Origin: Rhodanobacter sp. B05
GTDB taxonomy: Bacteria > Pseudomonadota > Gammaproteobacteria > Xanthomonadales > Rhodanobacteraceae
NCBI RefSeq assembly: GCF_002001085.1
Contig: NZ_MUNU01000006.1
Location: forward strand, 59,227-123,226
Reading direction: 5' to 3'
Length of the DNA stretch: 64,000 nucleotides
Shown: one piece after another, positions 28,038-34,190 of the stretch
How the letters are laid out: each line of letters opens with the position of its first letter
Numbering within the stretch: the stretch's first letter is position 1
Made by a program: the position numbers and the translations under genes
The notes under the pieces: generated by a model
What the model was told of the DNA's origin: nothing
The model's input: only the letters and a program-made list of their open reading frames with translations
The model's database searches: none

Positions 28038-28265
28038 GGCGATTCCCTCACTGATGAAACCTGGCGCCACACGAAAGCGTCCACCCTGGCGTCCGATCAG
28101 GTGAAAACGTCGTGGCGTGCACAACGACCGCATGAATCCGCCTGGACGATCGTAGCCCATGCCGCCAGCCGAGACAGCCCGGCTTCGAGAAAACAACGCT
28201 CGCCAATCGGGTTGAGCAACCTGACCCCGATAGCCAGCGTGCTGCGTGCCACCAGCTCTTCACGC

Positions 28266-29282
28266 TCATTCGGAGCCATCGGGCATGGTGACGACAATCT
28301 TGCCCTTGGCATGCCCCGCTTCAAGCCTGGACATCGCTTCGGCGATGCGCTCGAAGGGGTACACGCTGTCGACAATCACCTTGAGTGCACCAGCATCGAC
28401 AAGGCGGCCAAGCTCGGACAAGTCCTTGCCGCTCGGGTGCATGAAAAGGTAGCGGTAGTGCACCCCGTGCTGGCGGGCGCGGCGCCTTAGCGGGAAGCTC
28501 GCCACCCAGAACAACGCCTGCAGCCCCATCCCGCGTCCCAGGTCCTTCGATGCCGTCTGTGGCTCGGGCATGCCGGCGATGCTGAGGACGGTGGCGCCCG
28601 GGCGCACCATGGCAAACGCCTGCTCAAGCGCGTGGCCGCCGACAAGATCAAACGCGCCGTCGAATCCCGAGAGAACCTTGTCGGGCGATTCTTTCGTGTA
28701 ATCCACGACCGTGTCGGCGCCAAGCTGTCGCACCAGTGCTTCCCCTTGAGGCGACGCGGTCGTCGCAACCTGGGCACCAAGGTGCTTGGCGATCTGTATG
28801 GCGAAGGTGCCCACACCGCCGGCACCGCCGGAAATGAAGATGCGTTGTCCGTTCGTGACGCGCAGCTCGTCGCGCAGGGCCTGCAGCGCGGTGAGCCCGG
28901 CGAGGGGCATGGCGGCGGCCGTCGCGAAGTCGAGACTCGCGGGCATCACGGCCGCATGATCGTCCTCGACGACCGCGAACCGGGCGAAGGCGCCCATGGT
29001 GCTTTTGGCAACGCGTGCGAACACCCGGTCGCCGACGCGAAAGCGCTGCACCTGGCCGCCACACGCGACCACCTCGCCCGCCAGTTCGTTGCCAAGAACT
29101 ACGGGCAGTCGATAGCGCTGCACAAGCCGCAAGTCACCCCGGCGAGTCTTGAAGTCCACCGGGTTCAGGCCCGCAGCACGCACCCTGACGAGCAACTGCC
29201 GCGGGGCAGGCTCAGGCAGCAGTACTTGCGTCAGGCCCGTGGATTCGGGGCCGCCATAGGCCTTCAATACGAACGCCTGCAT
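28266..29282 (-). CDS. Zinc-independent quinone-oxidoreductase-like NADP-dependent dehydrogenase
   Basis: A 338-residue medium-chain dehydrogenase/reductase of the quinone oxidoreductase branch. It begins MQAFVLKAYGGPESTGL, has the GroES-like fold with AGLNPVDFKTRRGDL and LGNELAGEVVACGGQV, and the nucleotide motif ISGGAGGVGTFAIQIAKHLGA; the zinc ligands of alcohol dehydrogenases are absent. The substrate is unknown, likely a quinone or alkenal. A GTG at 29306 with GAGG upstream is an alternative start. It begins just after an attC-like site, so it could be the third cassette of the cluster, but no attC was found behind it. Confidence 0.86.
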   Translation of the reverse strand: MQAFVLKAYGGPESTGLTQVLLPEPAPRQLLVRVRAAGLNPVDFKTRRGDLRLVQRYRLPVVLGNELAGEVVACGGQVQRFRVGDRVFARVAKSTMGAFARFAVVEDDHAAVMPASLDFATAAAMPLAGLTALQALRDELRVTNGQRIFISGGAGGVGTFAIQIAKHLGAQVATTASPQGEALVRQLGADTVVDYTKESPDKVLSGFDGAFDLVGGHALEQAFAMVRPGATVLSIAGMPEPQTASKDLGRGMGLQALFWVASFPLRRRARQHGVHYRYLFMHPSGKDLSELGRLVDAGALKVIVDSVYPFERIAEAMSRLEAGHAKGKIVVTMPDGSE

Positions 29283-29331
29283 CTGCCCGGTTGCTCTTCG
29301 ATTCACTCTTGCGCCTCACTCGCTAGTTTCC

Positions 29332-29389
29332 ACCTGACGCCCGAAATCAGCGGCGCGCGCAGCGCGTCCGCTGGATTGAGATGTTAGGC
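29332..29389 (-). mobile_element. attC-like recombination site (integron cassette)
   Basis: Read on the minus strand: core GCCTAAC (29389-29383), inner arms AATCCAGCGG and CCGCTGATT that pair with one extra-helical G, and the second core GTCAGGT (29338-29332, one mismatch to GTTRRRY). The 58-base length and the single bulged base are attC hallmarks. The lipocalin-like gene's TAA stop lies inside the first core, as usual for cassettes. Confidence 0.72.
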
Positions 29390-29905
29390 TCGCTGCCATA
29401 CGAGAACATACGTTACTGGAAGTCCGTTGCGTGTAGCTTTTGCAATGAGGTAAAGCCGCCCATCCTTGAACTCGTATGAGCGGTCGATGGTGCTGGATTC
29501 TGCCGAACGAAGAGTTGCAGTTACTGTGTGACTCACGATATGTCGCGTGGCGTCGATCTTGTATGTGCCGAAATATCCTGCGGCTTCATTTTGCAGCGCG
29601 GGAGGGATAACTTTGCGCGTTGCCTCATTGCGCAGTTCGTGCATGCACAGCACGAGCATACGGCCTTCTTTGGTGTAGATGAGGCGGCCAGGCGGGTGCG
29701 CACCCCAAGGACTTGTTACATGACCATCCGGCCAGTGTGCCTCAACCGAGACGAGCTCCCAGGTTCCGATAAAGTGTGGACTGTCGTTAGCAGCAACCGG
29801 CTGTGTGGCGTAAGACGTTTGGCCGATAATGCATGCGCACAAGAAAATCAGGCACAGCATCAGTCTGCGCGGCAGGACATTGCATGTCGATAATGTGTGA
29901 TTCAC
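29384..29905 (-). CDS. Secreted lipocalin-like protein in a gene cassette
   Basis: A 173-residue protein of the lipocalin-like family PF13924. A signal peptide (roughly MLCLIFLCACIIGQTSYA after a 14-residue lead) is followed by FIGTWELVSVEAHWPDGHVTSPWG, which is the family's opening motif, and beta-strand-rich sequence ending VTYVLVWQRA. The function of family members is not defined. Base composition is visibly lower in G+C than in flanking chromosomal genes. The gene lies between two attC-like sites in the same orientation, which makes it an integron-type cassette of about 590 bases. Confidence 0.78.
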   Translation of the reverse strand: MNHTLSTCNVLPRRLMLCLIFLCACIIGQTSYATQPVAANDSPHFIGTWELVSVEAHWPDGHVTSPWGAHPPGRLIYTKEGRMLVLCMHELRNEATRKVIPPALQNEAAGYFGTYKIDATRHIVSHTVTATLRSAESSTIDRSYEFKDGRLYLIAKATRNGLPVTYVLVWQRA

Positions 29906-29922
29906 GCTGAGACTCCTTGCGA

Positions 29923-29979
29923 GCCTAACGCTGGAATTGAGCGACGGCGAAGCCCGTCCGCTTGGACGACTAGTTAGAC
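29923..29979 (-). mobile_element. attC-like recombination site (integron cassette)
   Basis: Read on the minus strand: core GTCTAAC (29979-29973), inner arm GTCCAAGCGGACGG, partner arm CCGTCGCTCAATTC, then AGCGTTAGGC with core GTTAGGC (29929-29923). The arms pair with an extra-helical base, and CAAGCGGAC and AGCGTTAGGC strings match attC sites known from gammaproteobacterial integrons. It begins 17 bases after the stop of the upstream gene. Confidence 0.82.
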
Positions 29980-29996
29980 TGCTGGGCGTTGCAGAC

Positions 29997-30503
29997 TCAT
30001 AGACAGGCGGTGCCGCCGCTACAGCTCGTCGTTACATAAAGCTCGGAGCGAATGCGCCACTTCCCATTCACAAGCTGCCACATCACGAGGTATCGCCCGC
30101 CATATGTGAGAACTTGGCCCTTGACGCGCTCGCGCCACTTCCAAATTCCTGTTTCCGCCGCTTCCCTTGGGCCGCCCGTGGCAACCTCAATTTTGTCCGG
30201 CGTGCGACGGCCAGATACGAAACTGTTGCCGTTGAAAATTTTGGTGAAGCCCTTGACGTTCTGATCTCGGCCAACCCACAGACTTCCGTCTCCCCCGGTG
30301 GTACTGACATCCGGAAGCCAATATCTGGTGGTTACCTCCAAATCTCTATTGGTGAGCGCAGCATTAAGTGCAGATCGGGCCGACCGAATGGCTGTTTCGG
30401 CCACACCCATGCGCATTTGTTTTGCCACCGCAGGCTGGGCTTGACCAGCGAACGCTAGGGTCGATATGGCCAACGAGCAGGCAAAACACAGCGTCTTGAG
30501 CAT
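29997..30503 (-). CDS. Secreted SnoaL/DUF4440-like protein in a gene cassette
   Basis: A 168-residue protein with a signal peptide (MLKTLCFACSLAISTLAFAGQA) and a cystatin-like NTF2 fold of the DUF4440/SnoaL type: helix AIRSARSALNAALTNRDLEVTTRYWLPDV, then GSLWVGRDQNVKGFTKIF and the sheet region WKWRERVKGQVLTYGGRYLVMWQLVNGKWRIRSELYV. No catalytic function is known for this type. It is A+T-richer than chromosomal neighbours and is bounded upstream by a GTTAGAC core (30551-30557) and downstream by a full attC, giving a cassette of about 628 bases. The start is set where the signal peptide begins. Confidence 0.75.
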   Translation of the reverse strand: MLKTLCFACSLAISTLAFAGQAQPAVAKQMRMGVAETAIRSARSALNAALTNRDLEVTTRYWLPDVSTTGGDGSLWVGRDQNVKGFTKIFNGNSFVSGRRTPDKIEVATGGPREAAETGIWKWRERVKGQVLTYGGRYLVMWQLVNGKWRIRSELYVTTSCSGGTACL

Positions 30504-30550
30504 GGGGGCCTCTGGCTTCTTGAACCACACAATTGCAAAAATGTTGGGCG

Positions 30551-30557
30551 GTCTAAC
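30551..30557 (-). mobile_element. Orphan integron core site at the cassette-array boundary
   Basis: Minus-strand GTTAGAC preceded by AGC, matching GTTRRRY. No partner RYYYAAC core is found in the 120 bases upstream, so this is either an attI remnant, a secondary integration site or the surviving half of an attC. Confidence 0.5.
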
Positions 30558-30559
30558 GC

Positions 30560-30640
30560 TTAGTAAACCCCAAATCGGGGCATATGCACTGGATGGTCAG
30601 CTTTCAACCGACGGGTCGTCAAGGATGCGAAATCGCTCAT
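30560..30640 (-). CDS. 26-codon reading frame at the cassette junction, possibly truncated
   Basis: An ATG (30640) with a good AAGGAG seven bases upstream opens a 26-residue frame (MSDFASLTTRRLKADHPVHM...) ending in TAA right before the orphan core site. The strong ribosome-binding site and position 60 bases after the algR-like stop suggest it was the start of a gene that was cut by cassette insertion. I recognise no family. It could also be a genuine leader peptide or chance. Confidence 0.35.
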   Translation of the reverse strand: MSDFASLTTRRLKADHPVHMPRFGVY

Positions 30641-30700
30641 GGTTCAACTCCTTGGCCGTGATCGATCCGGATTTCTGCGCATCAGTGGGCGCTGCGCGCC

Positions 30701-31405
30701 TTAGCTCAGCCGCAGCAGCTTGCGTATGGCGGGAAGATTCCGGCGGCTGATTTCGGGGCTGCTGTCGGTGCCGTCGAGGCGGGCGAGCACGCGGCCGTCG
30801 GCCAGGGTCTTGATGCCGAGCAGGCGCGCTGGTGGCACCAGGCAGTTGCGATGCAGGCGGATCAGCTGGTCGGGATAGGCGTCTTCCAACTGGCGCAGCG
30901 AGTCCTCGATCAGCAATTCGCCGCCGCGGTGTTGCACCACCACATACTTCTCTTCGGCGAGCAGGCACAGCACTTCGTCCAGCGCGATGCGCACCTGTTC
31001 GCCACGCAGGCGGCCATGCAGCCAGGCGGCGGGTTCGCGCGGGCCATCGTCGAGGCGGCGCTGCGCGCGTTGCAGGGCGTCGCGCAGTCGCTCCAGTCGT
31101 ACCGGCTTGAGCAGGTAGTCGGCGGCGCCGAGCTCGAAAGCCTTCAGCGCGTGGGCTTCGTAGGCGGTGCAGAAGATCACCTGGGGTCGCGCGCGCCCGG
31201 CCAGGCGCTGGGCCAGCGTCACGCCGTCGAGGCCGGGCATGTTGATGTCGAGCAGCAGCACGTCCGGTTGCAGTTCGTGCAAGGCGGCCAGCGCCGCTTC
31301 GCCGTCGTCGACGCTGCCCACGATCTCGACGGCGGCGCACTCGCCGAGCAGGGCGGTCATGCGTGCGCGCGCCAGCGGTTCGTCGTCGACGATCAGCGCG
31401 CGCAT
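30701..31405 (-). CDS. LytTR response regulator (AlgR-like)
   Basis: Cytosolic response regulator, 234 residues: receiver with Asp53 in LLLDINMPG, Lys in YLLKPVRL, and a C-terminal LytTR DNA-binding domain (about 135-230; EEKYVVVQHRGGELLIEDSLRQLE, RLHRNCLV). AlgR of Pseudomonas, with the same layout, controls alginate, twitching and rhamnolipid genes; the regulon here is unknown. The start overlaps the sensor kinase stop by one base, so the pair is co-translated. A cassette cluster has entered just downstream. Confidence 0.9.
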   Translation of the reverse strand: MRALIVDDEPLARARMTALLGECAAVEIVGSVDDGEAALAALHELQPDVLLLDINMPGLDGVTLAQRLAGRARPQVIFCTAYEAHALKAFELGAADYLLKPVRLERLRDALQRAQRRLDDGPREPAAWLHGRLRGEQVRIALDEVLCLLAEEKYVVVQHRGGELLIEDSLRQLEDAYPDQLIRLHRNCLVPPARLLGIKTLADGRVLARLDGTDSSPEISRRNLPAIRKLLRLS

Positions 31406-32457
31406 CAGGTGGCTGCCCCCGGCAGTTGCAACAGCACCACGAAGCAGTCGCCATGCGGACCGGCCTCGACGCGCGCCTGCGGTCCATAGCGCCAGGCGAC
31501 ACGCTGGCGCACGCTGTCCAGACCATGGCCGTTGCCCGCGGTGGGTGGGGTGGCCGGCAGCGGGTTGATGATCTCGATGCGGATGCCCTGCCCCTGGCGC
31601 TCGCCGCGCAGGATCACCTCGCCACCCTCGCGCAGCGGCTGGATGCCGTGACGCACCGCGTTTTCCACCAGCGGCTGCAGCAGCAGGCGCGGCAGCGGGA
31701 ACTCGGCCGGCAGATCGTGCAACTCGCGCCGGATGCGCAGGCGTGATCCAAGCCGCAGCTGTTCGATCGCCAGGTAGCGCTCGACCAGCGCCAGTTCCTC
31801 GCCCAGCGTGCCGTCGCCGATGTCATGCTGGCCCAGCGCGGCGCGGAACAGTTCGGACAGGTCCTCCACCGTGCGCTCGGCCGCGGCCGGGTCGACCCGG
31901 ATCAGCGCGGCCACGGTGTTCATGCTGTTGAACAGGAAGTGCGGACGGATGCGCGCCTGCAAGGCCTCGACCTGGGCGCGGGTGACCGCCGCCAGCCGCG
32001 CCTGCCACTGCGCCAGCACGTAGAAATAGCGCAGCATCGCTGCGCCGAGCAGGGCCGCGATCACCGCGTTGTCGCGCACGAACACGCCCATGCCGCTGTC
32101 GATCAGGCGCGTCTGCAACGCGCCGTCGAGCCAGCGTGCGACCACGCTGGCGACCAGCACGATCAGCACGATCAGCAGCCATACGCCGACATACGGCGCA
32201 TGCCCGGGCAGGCGTTGCAACAGGTGGCGCAGCTTGCACAGCGTCACCGCCACCACCAGCGCCAGCCACGTCACGAAGAACATGCTGACACTGTAGGCAG
32301 GCCAGTCGTAACGGTTGTCGCGCGCCAGCCACATCACGGTGACGGTCAGTGCGCCGACCACGAACAGCGCGAACAGCGCCGGCAACTGGCAGAAGTCCGG
32401 CAGCGGGCTGTGTTCGGTGCGGCCGCGCGGGCCGCTGGAAGGCGAGGGTGCGCGCAT
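31405..32457 (-). CDS. Membrane sensor histidine kinase, LytS/AlgZ-like
   Basis: A 350-residue inner-membrane kinase of the PF06580 class. Four or so membrane segments are visible between residues 30 and 145, then the His-box ARIRPHFLFNSMNTVAALIRVDP with the phospho-acceptor His, and an ATPase domain with QPLVENAVRHGI and GNGHGLDSVRQRV. It phosphorylates the adjacent LytTR regulator. Two in-frame ATG codons (32475 and 32457) both fall within a perfect hairpin at 32450-32481, so translation initiation may be structured; I use the inner one. The upstream esterase gene ends 28 bases before. Confidence 0.88.
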   Translation of the reverse strand: MRAPSPSSGPRGRTEHSPLPDFCQLPALFALFVVGALTVTVMWLARDNRYDWPAYSVSMFFVTWLALVVAVTLCKLRHLLQRLPGHAPYVGVWLLIVLIVLVASVVARWLDGALQTRLIDSGMGVFVRDNAVIAALLGAAMLRYFYVLAQWQARLAAVTRAQVEALQARIRPHFLFNSMNTVAALIRVDPAAAERTVEDLSELFRAALGQHDIGDGTLGEELALVERYLAIEQLRLGSRLRIRRELHDLPAEFPLPRLLLQPLVENAVRHGIQPLREGGEVILRGERQGQGIRIEIINPLPATPPTAGNGHGLDSVRQRVAWRYGPQARVEAGPHGDCFVVLLQLPGAAT

Positions 32458-32481
32458 GCGGCAAGTATGCCGCATGCGCGC
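32450..32481 (-). promoter_or_regulatory. Perfect 14-bp hairpin covering the AlgZ-like kinase start
   Basis: Arms GCGCGCATGCGGCA (32450-32463) and TGCCGCATGCGCGC (32468-32481) with a 4-base loop. Both candidate ATG codons of the kinase lie in the arms, and the esterase stop is 4 bases away. It may terminate esterase transcription, control kinase translation, or be a DNA-binding site. Confidence 0.6.
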
Positions 32482-32484
32482 CGC

Positions 32485-33150
32485 TCAGAAAGCCAGCCGC
32501 TCACCCAGCCAGCGCCGCAGGTCGGCGATTTCCTCGGCGCAGACCGCGTGGGCCATCGGGTAAGTGTGCCACTCCACCGTGTAGCCAAGCGACTGCAGCA
32601 GGTCGCGCGAGTCGACACCACGTTGCATCACCACCACCGGATCGGCACTGCCGTGGCCCCAGAAGATCGGCGTGGCGGCGTTGGCCGCATGGCGCTCGCG
32701 CGCCACCACCTCGGCGATCGGCAGGTAGGTGGACAGGGCGACGATGCCGGCCAGCGCCTGCACGTGGCACAACCCGGCGGCCAGCGCGATCGCGCCGCCC
32801 TGCGAGAAACCGGCGAGCACGATCCGCTCGCTTGGCACGCCGCGCTCGTGCTCGCGCGCGATCAGGGCTTCCACCTCGCGCACCGAGGCGCGCACGCCGG
32901 CTTCATCCTGTCGTGCCTGCAGGTCGAAGCCGGCGATGTCGTACCAGGCGCGCATCGACATGCCGTTGTTGATCGTCACCGGCCGCACCGGCGCATGCGG
33001 AAACACGAAGCGCAGCGCCGGCCACGCCCGGTCCACCAGCTCGGGCACGATCGGCGCGAAGTCGTTGCCGTCGGCGCCCAGACCGTGCAGCCAGATGATG
33101 CTGTGCTGCGGGTTGGCGGCGGTTTCGAATTCGACGGCGGGCAGGGTCAT
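32485..33150 (-). CDS. Carboxylesterase/phospholipase family alpha/beta hydrolase
   Basis: A 221-residue cytosolic serine hydrolase of the EstB/YtpA-like carboxylesterase family (PF02230). Recognisable parts are IIWLHGLGADGNDFAPIVPEL near residue 20, the oxyanion and substrate loop FPHAPVRPVTINNGMSMRAWYDI, nucleophile Ser in IVLAGFSQGGA, Asp in GHGSADPVV and His in YPMAHAV. It hydrolyses short-chain esters or lysophospholipids in homologues. The ATG at 33150 begins the conserved part. It is upstream of the kinase-regulator pair on the same strand, separated by a strong hairpin. Confidence 0.92.
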   Translation of the reverse strand: MTLPAVEFETAANPQHSIIWLHGLGADGNDFAPIVPELVDRAWPALRFVFPHAPVRPVTINNGMSMRAWYDIAGFDLQARQDEAGVRASVREVEALIAREHERGVPSERIVLAGFSQGGAIALAAGLCHVQALAGIVALSTYLPIAEVVARERHAANAATPIFWGHGSADPVVVMQRGVDSRDLLQSLGYTVEWHTYPMAHAVCAEEIADLRRWLGERLAF

Positions 33151-33227
33151 GGCTTCATCGCGATGTGGTGAACGCCGCATCGTAGCAGCCGGGGATTCGG
33201 ACCACGATCAGGATGCTGCTGCCCAGG

Positions 33228-34016
33228 TCAGGGCTGTAGTGACACCGTGTCGACCATGCTGGGTTTGAGCACGCTCTGGCTTTGCGCAGCATCCTGACGG
33301 GCCGCCGCCGAGTTTGCCGCCTGATCGGACGTCGCCTGGTCTTGGCTCAGCCCGGTCGTGGCCGACTCGACTGGAAACAGCGAGACGACGATGGACGTTT
33401 GCAGGTGCGCCGTGACGGCTCTGCCATCGACCAGTTCCGGTTGCACCGAGCCTTGCAGAAGGTAGCGTTTTACCGCAGCGATCAAGGTCAGTTTCTCGCG
33501 CATGTTCAATTCGGCGCGGGTCGTGACGTGGGCATCCGTGGTTGCCAGTTTGCCCCCGGGCGGCAGTGTGAGATCGACGGCAATCGTGGCGCCGCCCTGC
33601 GATTGGCCACTATCGAAGAGTGCCTGTACTACCTGCTGCGGATAATCCGGTCCCTTCCCGCCCGCTGGCTTCTGGTAACTGGGGCCCGCACCGACATAGC
33701 CGACGCGGACGCTGTACTTGCCGGCTCCCGCCGGCAACGCCTGCACGTCAGCCACCAGGTAGCTGTGCACGGACGCGGCATGGCCGTCTTGCATCACGGG
33801 TGCGAAACGCCATTGCTTCAGCGCCTGGTCCAGCACCACGGCAATGGGTGCGGGAGTGTCGGCAGCGGGCTTGGTTTCCACCACGTGGCCTTGCGCGTCG
33901 ACATCGATCGCTACGGTGTACAAATGCATCAGCGGCTTTGCGCCAGCTGCGCACAACCCCGGCACAGCCACCAGAAACCAGGTTAGCGCGGCGATCACGC
34001 CGGTCGCTGTTCTCAT
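33228..34016 (-). CDS. Secreted protein of unknown function
   Basis: A 262-residue protein I do not recognise. A signal peptide (MRTATGVIAALTWFLVAVPGLCAAG) precedes sequence with TonB-C-terminus-like features (YTVAIDVDAQGHVVETKPA, LDQALKQWRFAPVMQDGHA), which would fit an energy-transduction or envelope protein fold, then a second beta-rich part and a Gln/Ser/Ala-rich tail. The ATG at 34016 has GGGGGAA upstream. It is divergent from the S9 peptidase gene with 174 bases between. Function is unassigned; the TonB-like reading is weak. Confidence 0.7.
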   Translation of the reverse strand: MRTATGVIAALTWFLVAVPGLCAAGAKPLMHLYTVAIDVDAQGHVVETKPAADTPAPIAVVLDQALKQWRFAPVMQDGHAASVHSYLVADVQALPAGAGKYSVRVGYVGAGPSYQKPAGGKGPDYPQQVVQALFDSGQSQGGATIAVDLTLPPGGKLATTDAHVTTRAELNMREKLTLIAAVKRYLLQGSVQPELVDGRAVTAHLQTSIVVSLFPVESATTGLSQDQATSDQAANSAAARQDAAQSQSVLKPSMVDTVSLQP

Positions 34017-34190
34017 GAGCTTCCCCCGTGCGACGCAGCGCGTCGGCGATTTGTGCATCGGGCAGCAAAGGTGCGCGACGCAACCTCCCCGATCGTAACG
34101 CGCCAGCGCCGCGAACGGAACGGGACTGGTGGCGCTTGCGATCGAGGCCACGCCGGTTATCCTCGCCAATTTGGGTCCGGGGATGTGATC

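Noticed and set aside
28097..28375. Minus-strand frame after the oxidoreductase with wording like LAIGVRLLNPIGERCFLEAGLSRLAAWATIVQ
   Set aside because: It overlaps the oxidoreductase end in another frame, has no clear start and no recognised family; it may be a gene remnant but cannot be supported.
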